Source: Symsagittifera roscoffensis
Taxonomy: Eukaryota > Xenacoelomorpha > Acoela > Convolutidae
DNA: 64,000 bases
Assembly (NCBI RefSeq): GCF_963678635.1
Contig: NC_087062.1
Coordinates: 49,014,552-49,078,551, forward strand
Reading direction: 5' to 3'
Made by a program: the position numbers and the translations under genes. Under the pieces are notes generated by a model, which had not been told where the DNA came from, did not search any database, and saw only the letters and a list, made by a program, of their open reading frames with translations. Shown here piece after piece: positions 10,953-19,894 of this stretch. Within the stretch, counting starts at the first letter, position 1. Each line of letters begins with the position of its first letter.

Positions 10953-11813
10953 GCCAGGAAATCTCAAATTTCCTCAAACACAAACGATTTGAAGCACGTT
11001 TTGAATTAATTTTCCTTTACAAAATGGCAGAAGCTATGTTCGAAGTTGTGTTACCTGATTATTTCAAAAAATTTCAACCAAATTTCAAATTTGTTATTAC
11101 TGAAAAAGTTACTAATTTAACTACTTTTAAAAATTATGCTTTTGGAAGCCACTTCAAATCTGAATTTTGCCCTTTTTCAGTCGAGAATGAAAAAAAAAAT
11201 CATTAACATATATTGATTCAAGTAAATTCAGAGGAACAATTAAATCAGTTTATTTCCTTCCAAAAAAAGTTTCAGTGTTCCGTGTATTTTCACTTGCTTC
11301 AAATACTTAGTTTCTCCTGCTAAAGATGTCAAAGGAAACGATGAGTTATTTGACAAGCTTGAACTAGTTCTCACTTATTCAGCACAACCTGTTGCAGCCA
11401 ATCTCTATTTGTTAGTTTTCACTGCAATCAAAAAACGTTAACCCAATTTATTGCTTTCTGCAACATCATCTAACAAACAAACTTTACCAAATCAAAACGT
11501 TTGCAAGAAATCTCCAGCCATTGGGGAACAGAAACGAATTGATAAAACAGTTACGCCTGCTGCATCATCGACGTCAAACAAATCCGCAAGAATTTCGACT
11601 TCAGTTTCAAAAAAACACACAGAAAGCAGACATGTTCAATTAGATGAGATGAATACAGAAACTTTGAAAAGATTTGAAAGTTTAATTAATGGACCCCATT
11701 CTGCCGCTTTTTGTAATATAATGGATATTTTGACAAGTGGATATGGAAAACTTGATTTAGATACTGATGTTTTATTCGTGAAATTTATTGTTGAAGAGAA
11801 AGTTAAGTTTTAA
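10949..11813 (+). pseudogene. Conserved unrecognised Polinton gene X, broken
   Basis: Three frame segments belong together: 10949-11206, an out-of-frame piece around 11290-11440, and 11451-11813 (which lacks an ATG; a TAA at about 11440 lies in its frame). The N-terminal part (AEAMFEVVLPDYFKKFQPNF) and the C-terminal part (ILTSGYGKLDLDTDVLFVKF) both have counterparts in Polinton-2 at 31222-31843 on the opposite strand. The conserved C-terminal pattern is D-I-x2-S-x-Y-G-[KR]-L-D-[LI]-x5-LFVK-x-I. The linker between is Ser/Thr/Lys-rich. No known domain is recognised. Conservation in two diverged elements supports a real gene. Confidence 0.65.
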
Positions 11814-11825
11814 TTGATACTTTTC

Positions 11826-12269
11826 ATGATTCCTTTTTTTATTATATTGAGTTCAGTGAACATGATTTCAACTTTCAATTTAAAACTTACTCATGAAATT
11901 TTTATACACTTAAAATCACAATATCCATATAAATCAGTCAGATTTCAGTTTTTTTTAGCCACTTGTTTGTATTTGGATGCTGATATTAATTTGGATTTTG
12001 TTTTGAAAAACAGAACATATGGTGGTTTAATTGGAATAGACAATTTGTCGCTCGACAAACACTTGAAACAATTCAAATTTCTTAGAATACATGCTATATT
12101 ACATGACGCAGCAGGATATTTGCAAGAAAAAAATCATACCGGTCCGGGGTACACATATGTTTTGCCTTGTCCAATAAAAAACTGTTACCTGGGTCAGGCG
12201 ACAGGTATTGCGTTTTGCTTATTTCTTAAAGCATTCAAACCAAAGTTATTTCGTTTGTTGGAATGTTGA
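11826..12269 (+). CDS. Conserved unrecognised Polinton gene A
   Basis: A 147-aa frame from the ATG at 11826, ending 9 nt before the next frame. It opens with a hydrophobic, signal- or membrane-like segment and contains YGGLIGIDNLSLDKHL, LRIHAILHDAAGY and GQATGIAFCLFLKA. The second Polinton has the same blocks (YGRLIGIDNSSLDKYM, LRLHAFLHDAAGF, HLSGITFCLY) at 24018-24290, so this is a maintained gene. It always directly precedes gene B. Position and conservation suggest a replication- or early-stage function, but I cannot name one. Confidence 0.65.
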   Translation: MIPFFIILSSVNMISTFNLKLTHEIFIHLKSQYPYKSVRFQFFLATCLYLDADINLDFVLKNRTYGGLIGIDNLSLDKHLKQFKFLRIHAILHDAAGYLQEKNHTGPGYTYVLPCPIKNCYLGQATGIAFCLFLKAFKPKLFRLLEC

Positions 12270-12278
12270 GTAAAAGTC

Positions 12279-12866
12279 ATGTTAACCCAAAGAAAGAAAA
12301 CGAAAAATTTGTTTTTCAACCATCTCATTATTTTAGATATTGAAAGATTTAAATGTGGTAAGAAACCTTTGATCATAAAGGAACTTTCCGTTTGCTCTAC
12401 TAATTCAATTGATACAATTCATTTTCTGCCACCAGTTCAATTCAACAGTTCATCAAAAGAAGAGAAAAAAGCTTACAATTGGGTATCTAAATTTCTACAC
12501 GGGCTTCGTTGGGACGACGGTGAATACCCTTACTCATACATGGATCAAATTTTTGACAGCATTCGTTTGAGGAACCCAAATTCCCATTTTTTTGCTAAAG
12601 GTACACAAAAATCTATTTCGTTAGCTGAAAACTTAAAATTACCCGTAACAAATTTGGAAGATATTGGCTGCCCAAAGATTGAACAGTTATTGGGTCAAGA
12701 AAAACATATTTGCAAACAACATTCTCATTTACTTAACTCGCATCATTTATTAAAGCATTGTACCCGCAGAAAATCAAAAGTTTTCTTCGATTGGGTACAA
12801 AATGAACTGTCCAATGATGCAAAGAACCTTATCTCCAAATTTGGTGGTTTACGCTTCAATGACTAA
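12279..12866 (+). CDS. Conserved unrecognised Polinton gene B, possible nuclease fold
   Basis: A 195-aa frame from ATG at 12279. Features shared with Polinton-2 (24296-24722): an N-terminal L-D-[IL]-E-x-F acidic motif followed by [KN]x(2)I[IV]x-EL; FLPP..FNS; AYNW; HG; RNPN..F[FY]AKG; V.NL[ED][DE][IV]GCP[KR]; and a C-terminal Cys/His cluster (C-x3-HSH...H...C). The D-x-E start and the conserved order loosely recall DEDD-type 3'-5' exonucleases, but a full catalytic set is not evident, so this is inference only. The homologous sequence continues past the TAA to about 13060 (LRKFF motif) through further stops. Confidence 0.6.
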   Translation: MLTQRKKTKNLFFNHLIILDIERFKCGKKPLIIKELSVCSTNSIDTIHFLPPVQFNSSSKEEKKAYNWVSKFLHGLRWDDGEYPYSYMDQIFDSIRLRNPNSHFFAKGTQKSISLAENLKLPVTNLEDIGCPKIEQLLGQEKHICKQHSHLLNSHHLLKHCTRRKSKVFFDWVQNELSNDAKNLISKFGGLRFND

Positions 12867-13249
12867 TCAGAGTTTTGAAATCAATTTAACGCCAAGAATT
12901 AAGTTTACTCTTACGCGGACAGGCATCTTAGATTGTCGAGGAAAACCTCTCCTGCAAAAACTCGATTAAATTACACTGAACGGTATCAAAATCGATAATT
13001 TACGGAAATTTTTTACAGTTATGGACTACTTTCACCTGTACAATGTCCAGACTCCAGGAATTTTGCCGGTCAATTCCGTTGTTCAATCTCAGCCTGGAAG
13101 GGCTGCAACCTCAGCTAGGAGAGAGAAGACAAATCCATTTGCATGACCAACAGCTTCCAGGTGAACTGAAAGAATTAGTCAAAACTGATAATGTTGAGGA
13201 AATACATTTAGTTCAAGCCACTAACAGAGTTGCGATCATTTTGTTGTAA
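12867..13249 (+). pseudogene. Decayed tail of gene B and a damaged paralogue of the 13488 gene
   Basis: Up to about 13060 a stop-ridden frame still reads NLRKFFTVMD, matching TLRKFFPVID in Polinton-2 near 24840. From about 13155 another frame reads LPGELKELVKTDNVEEIH, which resembles LPKELLDEISTGNVEKIV in the intact gene at 13488. This suggests a tandem gene duplication now split by the TA microsatellite. Confidence 0.45.
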
Positions 13250-13346
13250 AGTTCAAATCTAATTGTAATCATGACAAATTCTCAAAATATGAGTTTTTCT
13301 TCAAGGAACGAGGAGTTGATTAGCATGTTGAACCGAAATGAAGAAT

Positions 13347-13349
<3 letters not shown>

Positions 13350-13406
<57 letters not shown>
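13350..13406. repeat. (TA)n microsatellite
   Basis: A pure TA dinucleotide run of 57 bp inside Polinton-1. It lies between the damaged and the intact copy of a small gene, so it may mark the duplication junction. Confidence 0.97.
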
Positions 13407-13408
<2 letters not shown>

Positions 13409-13487
13409 AAGTTTTGTGAATCATAAAAAATATATTTATTGATTGTTTTCATTTTCTTTCGATCTTGTGTGATAACTAGTTGCTAAC

Positions 13488-13784
13488 ATGTCGTGTTTGA
13501 AAATTCAATTTTTCAAACAAATCTTTTTGCCAAAAGAAAACACACAAAATGTGAGTTTAACAGGTGAGAATTTACCAAAAGAGTTATTAGACGAAATCAG
13601 TACCGGAAACGTAGAAAAAATTGTTCGGATACTTCTGACAGACAAAAACATAGCAAGATATAAAATAAAATACAAACCAAACGGCAATAGATCAGAGAGA
13701 AAAAAAGGCGATTGGTATGCAGTTGTAACTATCAACTTTGATACAAATAAGCAAAAAAAGTCTTCCAGTAAACATGGAAAATGA
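13488..13784 (+). CDS. Unrecognised small Polinton protein (LPxEL motif)
   Basis: A 98-aa frame from ATG at 13488, overlapping the next gene by 11 nt. Central motif LPKELLDEISTGNVEKI, then a basic C-terminal half with GDWYAVVTINFD. A related but decayed sequence (LPEEVQKLVKKK) follows an ATG at 24972 in Polinton-2 at the same relative position. Function unknown. Confidence 0.6.
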   Translation: MSCLKIQFFKQIFLPKENTQNVSLTGENLPKELLDEISTGNVEKIVRILLTDKNIARYKIKYKPNGNRSERKKGDWYAVVTINFDTNKQKKSSSKHGK

Positions 13785-14067
13785 TGAAACCACTGTCGAG
13801 AACAATGATTGCGACTTTGTAGACATTGGTGATGCCGAACAGTCTTCAACTCACGAAAACAGATCCTGGAAAATTTGTAACTCTGTTTCTCTTCCGTCTG
13901 CAGAAGTTGTGTTTTTCACACAAGTCTGTTTCATTTTCATTTTGCTTTCTTTATCTATTTCAAAATGGTCTTTTGAAAACCTTAGTTGTGACGAGTCTGC
14001 CATTTGGCCTTCAATACTATCCAGTACAGTTGGTTACATGTTACCCAATCCCAAGTTAAAAAATTGA
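13774..14067 (+). CDS. Conserved single-pass membrane protein, GYMLPNPK C-terminus
   Basis: A 97-aa intact frame from ATG at 13774. Layout: acidic N-terminus (about 1-30), a W..C....LPSAEV block, a hydrophobic span around residues 46-62 (FTQVCFIFILLSLSI), then LSCDESAIWPSILSSTVGYMLPNPK. Polinton-2 encodes the same architecture at 25279-25560 (LSCEE, then VGYVLPNPK in another frame). Such short LPNP-ending membrane proteins occur next to the packaging ATPase in many Polinton-type elements as I know the family. A virion-membrane or assembly role is only inferred. It ends 33 nt before the ATPase ATG. Confidence 0.7.
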   Translation: MENDETTVENNDCDFVDIGDAEQSSTHENRSWKICNSVSLPSAEVVFFTQVCFIFILLSLSISKWSFENLSCDESAIWPSILSSTVGYMLPNPKLKN

Positions 14068-14099
14068 ATAAGATCAATTCAACAAAAGATCGTCTGTTT

Positions 14100-14754
14100 A
14101 TGTCCGTTTCAGGTCCCTCGGGATCTGGCAAAACAGATTTAATTTTTCAAATGCTTCTCAAAGGTACATTCTATCCATCCTGATACAAGATAATTTATTT
14201 TTATCTTCACGATCAACCCAAATACCGTTCCTTTGTTTCTCACAACAAATTTGATATTGAATTTATAAAATTGTCCAGCTTTGAAATTGTTAATAACTTA
14301 CGGGATTGCATGATTGTCTTTGATGATACCTGTGAAGAAATTTTTAATGAAAAAGATTTTGTTAAATTAGCTACAGCAGGCCCACATAAAAATGTTCATG
14401 TTATTTATGTCAAGCATTATCTATTTCAGCAAAGTAAGCAATCACGTACAATAGATTTGAGTACAACTCACTTAATTTTGTTAAACACCTCGAGACATTC
14501 AACAAATTGATTATTTAGGCAGACAATTGAATAATGCAAAATTCCTCCGTCATGCGTATCAGTTGGCAACGAAAGAAGATTTCGGTCATCTGTTGATAGA
14601 CTTGGATCCCAAAACTTCAGAATGTCTTCGTTATTCGTCAAACATAGTTCCACCATCGCCAACCATTTTCTATTTACCATCCTCAAAAGCAGTTATCACA
14701 TCTCTTGAAAATGAAAGAGAAAGAGTTATGTATAATGAAGCAAATGCTCAATAG
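14100..14754 (+). pseudogene. FtsK/A32-like DNA-packaging ATPase, broken
   Basis: This enzyme would drive genome packaging into capsids. From the ATG at 14100 a Walker A motif GPSGSGKT follows within five residues. Walker B is CMIVFDD near 14305. The C-terminal region has DLSTTHLILL and GHLLIDLDPKTSECLRYSSNI, the strongly conserved Polinton ATPase ending. The reading is disturbed between about 14157 and 14220 (TAA at 14190-14192 in the Walker A frame). It shifts register again near 14486, where the middle segment ends in TGA at 14508. The homologue in Polinton-2 lies at 25553-26270. The next small gene overlaps its stop. Confidence 0.88.
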
Positions 14755-14982
14755 TCACCATTGTAGATCAATTTTGACAGGAGCTGATTCAAATTTTTTT
14801 AGATTTCTCTGCGATTGTTTTGTAAATGTTTTTCTGGGACATCTTCCAGCCAACAAAAATTTCATCGAGAGAAAGAAAGTACCATTTGAAAAAATTGTTG
14901 ACCCTAAGTTTAGTATTCGAGAATAACGAAACGTTTTGGCAAACAATATTTCACTGGTTAAATCAATCGGAGAATCGTGTTA
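14744..14982 (+). pseudogene. Small conserved Polinton protein after the ATPase, one stop
   Basis: From an ATG at 14744, overlapping the ATPase stop by 11 nt, about 60 codons run to TAA at 14924-14926. The frame then continues for 18 codons. The layout (LxxGADSNFFRFLCDCFVNV, then basic residues and S-x4-RN[VL]L) matches a short, basic, helical protein often placed between ATPase and integrase in Polintons. Polinton-2 has NVVNGNVPVS and TSLEKKSAVILSKQGF at 26370-26458. Function not established. Confidence 0.55.
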
Positions 14983-15011
14983 GATTTACCTGAAAAAATA
15001 GAACCTTAGAC

Positions 15012-15954
15012 ATGTATGCTGAAGAATTCATCCTCATTCCTCGAAAAAAAATTGCTCCAGATGAAAAAACTGCACCACAATCTCAAATCCTTCATAATCC
15101 ATTAGTTAACGACAGATCATCTCAACTTAATTACATACAGTGATTTCGAGAACGAAATATCAGCCGTGACTCTCCACCACCATTAAACCCAACATCTTCT
15201 ATTCCTTAAACACCTAGTAATGTAGTACCAAATCTTCGAACAAGAAAATTATCTGCACTTACTAATTTCAGTGGTGAGGGTGATGATGAAGCAGAAAAAA
15301 TGTTGAATTATACAATTCTCTGCAGCAGACAAGTTCAAAGAGAATAGAAAAAAAAACGATGAAAAAAGTAATAGAAAAACCGCTGAAGTGTTTCGAAAAG
15401 TTATGGAATCCATTCAAGAGCTATTGGAAGCTAATAAATTGGAAAGGGCAAACATAGTGTTGAAGCAGTTGTTCAAAGTTGAATTCTTGACTTTAGACGT
15501 TGATGGCTATGTTCTAATTCAAGGAAAACCAACACTCGTTAAAATTGAATCTTTTTTGTACGATACACAGCAAAACACAAAAAAACTTGATGGTGTATTT
15601 TCTCCACAAATTTTGAAAGAACTGAATCTTGATCCTAGTTTAGTGTCCAACACTTATGCCAAACAGATTCTCCGCTCGCTTAAGAGCGAAGCAGCTAAGC
15701 CATCAACTTCTTCCTCCTTTGTATCCGACGACAACCCGACAACTGAGGAATCGAAGAGATCAAAACCCTCCTCTTCGAAGACTCGATCGACAACTCTCAA
15801 ACCCAGAACCAAGCAATCCGACAAAAGAAAAACCCAGAAAAAAGAATTTTTTCCCACCAACGACGACGATGACGACGATGATAAAAACTATGAAAGCAGT
15901 AAAGAATCGTTTGCGACGACGTCAACAAAAGAATGGAAATCCTACTATCAGTGA
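15012..15954 (+). pseudogene. Conserved Polinton protein (EFILIP N-terminus, charged C-terminus), broken
   Basis: ATG at 15012 opens MYAEEFILIPRKK, equivalent to MTAQEFVLIPK at 26509 in Polinton-2, but that frame ends at TGA near 15141. The main body is the intact frame 15388-15954: a helical segment (QELLEANKLERANIVLKQL), a DVDGYVLIQGKP strand-like block, then IESFLYDTQQNTKKLDGV and ILRSLKS. Next come a Ser/Thr/Lys-rich stretch and DDDDDDDDK. The xxFxLIPK start plus [DN]xxGxLxxxGKP block is a recurring Polinton gene known to me only as conserved and unassigned. Its 3' end overlaps the integrase reading frame. Confidence 0.6.
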
Positions 15955-16881
15955 AGAAAAGAAACTCAAAATACTCTACACGAAAGGTCCAGCTGCATTT
16001 GGTAGCGTTAAAAATTTAACAAATGCTAGTCAACTCTCACCAAAAAAAGATAAAATCTTCCAGAGATCTCAATCATCACATACAAAGTATGGATTGTTTC
16101 GTAAAACATATCCTCGGCTAAAAGTGATTGTTAACGATATCAACGAAATTTGGTCTCTTGACTTGGCTTATGTTGATAAATTGGCTAAATATAACCGAGG
16201 GGTACGATATTTGTTAGTTGCTGTCGATTGTATCTCTCGCTACTTACGAGTGGAACCCCTGAAGACCAAATATGCTAAAGAAAAAACCGAAGCTTTCAAA
16301 AAAATGATCAAAACAAAACCAAAAAAAATTTGGGTTGACAAAGGCACCGAGTTTAAAGGAGAGTTCGAAAATTTATGTATTAAACGAGAAATCATCAAAT
16401 ACAAAACTCACAGTGAAAAAAATCAGCGTTTGCCGAAAGAAACATTCGATCGCTGAAAAGTATTATCTACAAGTACTTGGAGTTTGAATGGACTTACAGT
16501 TATATTGACAAAATACAACGTTTTGTTCAAACGATTATTTCACGCGTTAATAGAGTAACAAAATTGGCTCCAAACAAGGTCAAAAGAAAACATGTACCTG
16601 CTTTAGTTTCCGTAATAGCAAACAGTTCATCGAAGTTGGTACAGAAACCAAAATTTTATGTTGGTGACTATGAGCGAATAGCGAAAACTGACTTGCCTTT
16701 CAGAAAAGGTTACAAGCAGATTTTTGCAGACGAAGTTTTTGAAATAGTTGCCATTCCTACTGTAAACCCTCCAACATACAGTCTCATTGATGCGGAAAAA
16801 GAAGAAATCAACGGAAAATTTTATGAAAAAGAACTTAGTTTAATTGGAAACAAAGCTGATTATAACGAAAATGGGCAGTGA
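15890..16881 (+). pseudogene. Polinton rve-family integrase, one frameshift
   Basis: This enzyme would insert the element, leaving 6-bp duplications. N-terminal motif LYTKGPAAFGSVKNL, a basic linker with FRKTYPRLKV, then the DDE core: first Asp in WSLDLAYVDK, second in WVDKGTEF, and the Glu in a register-shifted segment reading AERNIRSLKS. After that come EWTYSYIDK and a C-terminal chromo/SH3-like domain (VGDYERIAK to FYEKELSLIG). A single-base shift lies in the A7 run 16416-16422. The start is uncertain: the frame is open upstream through 15656 and overlaps the previous gene, and I chose an ATG near the first conserved residues. The penton gene starts inside its last codons. Confidence 0.9.
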
Positions 16882-17732
16882 TGAGTTTACTGTACATTTT
16901 ATTTCAACAGCATCAATGGATTATTTCCCAGACAACACTTTGGCCAGTTTTAGAAAATTTTGTAAAGAAGAAAAAGCTTTAGACGGAGATTGGAGAGTTG
17001 CTCTCTCAGAAATAATTTTCCCAACAAAATTAAACAATGTAACTGATGAGGAAGTTACGTACTTCAGAGCATCCGAAGTACTAGCCAGTAAATCCAACGC
17101 TGGCAATCGGAATACAATTTCCAGACCTTACTGTGGCGAAAAAGTTTTTATCAAATCAGGAGAGTACACTTTTATAGAACAATTGATAAATGAGATAAAA
17201 ACAAAACTCAAAGACCAAATTCAATTCGATACAAGTCCTCAAGAAATCACGAATAGCATGAGCATTTGGATGAACGCAAATGAAGGAATCTCATTCCCAA
17301 GTCCCCAAATACCCAGTCTGTTAGGCTACAAGGCAAAGCTTGATGAGAACGGTGAATATCACATTAGTTACAAAATGATACCCTCCTTCGATGCATCTTA
17401 TGAGGGAAACGAACTGTACGAATCTCATTTCCCATATGACTTATCAAGTGGGACAAGTCTTATTTTTGTCTATATTGACATTATTCAATACCAAACTGTT
17501 GGTGATGCAAAGGCCCCATTGTTACGCGTCATTGATTCGAATAGACGCATCAAAAACTGCAGCATTGAACCTAATCATCGAAAAAAAATTCAGTAATTTA
17601 GACTACAAAACATTATTCACTTCATCTGTACAATCAATATCGATACAGTTGAGCACAGAAACTGGAAGACTAGTGTACTTTGCAGGAACTGGTAAAGTTG
17701 TGTTGACTCTAAAATTCAAGCGCTTTGATTGA
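16871..17732 (+). pseudogene. Penton/minor capsid protein (single jelly roll), one frameshift
   Basis: From ATG at 16871, 11 nt inside the integrase end. The N-terminal signature FTVHFISTASMDYFPDNTLA, then GDWRVALSEIIFP, is the Polinton minor capsid (PY-type) opening. Later landmarks are SPQIPSLLGY, LIFVYIDIIQYQTVGD and APLLRVID. At the A8 run 17581-17588 the register shifts. The C-terminus (LSTETGRLVYFAGTG, LTLKFKRFD) is in another frame ending at 17732. This protein would form the icosahedral vertices with the major capsid protein. Homologue: 28313-29040 in Polinton-2. Confidence 0.85.
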
Positions 17733-17738
17733 AAACCA

Positions 17739-18158
17739 ATGGAACAATATTATGCAAAGCAAGCTTCACTTCCTCATTTCTCTGGACACTACCGAAAACG
17801 CGGCAGTGGATTCGGCGCTTTGGCTGCTGGTATTGGTCGTGTTGCTATGCCGTTTGCACGACGGGTTATTCCACCGGCTGCGAAAAAACTGGGCAGAGAA
17901 CTTTTGATGAGTGCAGCGCCAGAACTGATTGATGTCGCTATGAAAAAGAAGTCTCCTAAACAAGCATTGAAAAACACTGTCACAAAAACTGCAAGAAAAC
18001 AACTCGGCAGTGGTATACGTCGTCGAAAGACACCAATGAATGGATTACGAAGAAGCAGGTCAGTAGGGGCTCGAAAAAGAAAAACAACCATTCGAAGAAA
18101 AACCAGACCAGTGAGAAGTCGAGCAGATTTTTTCTCAAACATAAAAAATGATCGCTAA
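17739..18158 (+). CDS. Basic core / pX-pVI-like virion protein
   Basis: A 139-aa intact frame starting 7 nt after the penton stop and overlapping the capsid gene by 11 nt. The N-terminal third is Gly/Ala-rich and amphipathic (GSGFGALAAGIGRVAMPFARR). A conserved ELLMSAAPELIDVAMKKK block follows, then an Arg/Lys-rich tail. This matches small basic virion components known from adintoviruses and resembling adenovirus pX/pVI. Likely DNA condensation or a membrane-active capsid role. Polinton-2 keeps ELLVQAAPELIDIAARKK at 29085. Confidence 0.78.
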   Translation: MEQYYAKQASLPHFSGHYRKRGSGFGALAAGIGRVAMPFARRVIPPAAKKLGRELLMSAAPELIDVAMKKKSPKQALKNTVTKTARKQLGSGIRRRKTPMNGLRRSRSVGARKRKTTIRRKTRPVRSRADFFSNIKNDR

Positions 18159-19445
18159 TTTGTTACCCAATGAAGCTACCCATAGCTCTCTGAGTTTGTT
18201 TGAAAAACAACCCCTTTTGATTACTTTTAAAAACGCTTTCGATCAAAAAATTGGACCTGTCTATTCACCTAATGGACCAATGCTTGAATTTGAAATCACC
18301 GGTGACCGTAATAATTTTTTTGACCTGCAAAAAATTTATTTGGAAGTACGATGCAAAGTAACGCAATCCAATGGAGTTGATCTGCGATACGACAACACTG
18401 ATCCTACTGTGTCTGATTCACCGTTCCTCGTAAACAACTTCCTGTATTCCCTTTTCTCTGACTGTACCCGCTCTGCTAATGGACTCAAAATCTCAAATGC
18501 CAATAGTAATTTTGGGCATAAAAGTTTTATTGGAACAGAATTTTCTAACAGCAAAGGAGCCAAGGACTCATGGCTTAAGTGTCAGGGATATCGTTTTGAA
18601 AACAATCCCGCTGCAATAGATGCAGCTGATTTCACATCTCAACGAGAACTGGTCCATGAATCGAGGGAAATTTGGTTCTATGGACCCGCTGGAGTTGATT
18701 TTTTCACATGTGACAAGCATTTGTTGAGCGGTGTTACCCTCAGACTTTCCTACAGACGTTCTCATGAAGACTTTATCATCATATCTGAAGATGCTGCCAA
18801 GCATTACAAGCTGCAAATACTCGAAGCGAACCTATATGTTAGAAAAATGACTGTGACCGACCATGTGCTCTCTGCCATTGAATCAACTTTGCTCAAAACT
18901 CCTGCGAATTACCCATATCAAGAAGAAATTACAAAAAAAGTTTCTTGCAACAGCTGGTCAGCGCAGCTGGCAACAGGAAGATATTTTTGCTCGTGAACCG
19001 GTTAGACAAATTATAATAGCATTGAACACAAATAATGCATTTCTAGGAACAAACTTTTCATTATCAAAAATTTGGATTGGAGCTAGTTACCTTGAGACGG
19101 AACGGTTTACCAATAGCAAATACACCAATCAGTACACAAGATCATAAACGTCTCTTCTTTAACACACTATCAGCGCTAGGTTTGTTGCACTGCGGGCTGG
19201 GAATCACTCTGGATAACTACCAACAGCACTTTATTATGTGTTTTGATCTCACTAGCACACAGCAGGCAGCTCATGACTTCTTGCATCCAGAACTTACTAA
19301 CTGCTCAGTTTCACTCGATCTTCAATTCTCAAACGCTTTGACAGCAAACCTGGAAATTTTCGTTTGGGGTATACGCTCATCGAATGTATTTATTACATCT
19401 GACCGTAAAGTTACAAAGAATGTCCTTCCAATTTCAACTGTCTAA
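18148..19445 (+). pseudogene. Major capsid protein, double jelly roll, two frameshifts
   Basis: About 432 codons in three registers. Segment 18148-18935 opens NLLPNEATHSSLSLFEKQP and has GPMLEFEITGDRNNFFDLQK, FLVNNFLYSLFSDC and FFTCDKHLLSGVTLRLSYRR. Segment two reads GQRSWQQEDIFAREPVRQII. Segment three (to 19445) reads RNGLPIANTP, FDLTSTQQAAHDF and SSNVFITSDRKV. The shifts fall at the A7 run 18933-18939 and near the T4 run at about 19050. Motif order and length agree with Polinton/adintovirus capsid proteins and with the Polinton-2 copy at 29343-30655. Its start codon overlaps the core gene stop; the protease follows 2 nt after its end. Confidence 0.9.
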
Positions 19446-19447
19446 AA

Positions 19448-19894
19448 ATGGATGAAATCCAGTTACAGGATCTCATTCAGAACTGTAAACATCTGAAATA
19501 TAAGTTTCTTGGAGTATTTGCAGCAGACAATTTTCCACCTCACATCCCAAACAACATCTTTATGATTGTGAACACTTAAAAATCAGATTCTCCGGGGACA
19601 CATTGGATTGTGATTTGCAACAGAAGAAATGTTTTATACTTCGCTGATCCTCTCGGTCTTCCTCTTTGGCAGTACACCAATCTGTTTAAACGATTGAACG
19701 AGAAATTTCATCAGGTCACTGAAATAATGACAAATTATCCCATGCAAGACTCAAACTCTACCATGTGCGGTTCTTTTTGTATTTATATTGCACATTTGAT
19801 TTATGATAAAAACTTTAATGGTGATGCTTCTGATTTTGCTTACATAAATGATCATGTTTTGAAACGTTTTCTAACTCACATGCTTTCTCATTAA
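19448..19894 (+). pseudogene. Adenain-like cysteine protease, one stop
   Basis: This enzyme would cleave virion precursors. From ATG at 19448 the frame covers 148 codons with one TAA at 19577-19579, 18 nt before the catalytic His. Active-site features are visible: GTHW (His), FADPLG (acid) and CGSFCIYIAHL (Cys). Length fits Polinton proteases, shorter than adenovirus adenain. The intact relative at 30666-31103 aligns throughout. Downstream, fragments of its 3' end are repeated. Confidence 0.88.

Noticed and set aside
13350..13406. CRISPR or replication-origin-like array
   Set aside because: It is a plain TA dinucleotide microsatellite; there are no spaced unique units.
17581..17588. Programmed frameshift in the penton gene at A8
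   Set aside because: Possible in principle, but similar single-base shifts occur in other runs of this element, so a simple indel or base-call error is the plainer explanation.
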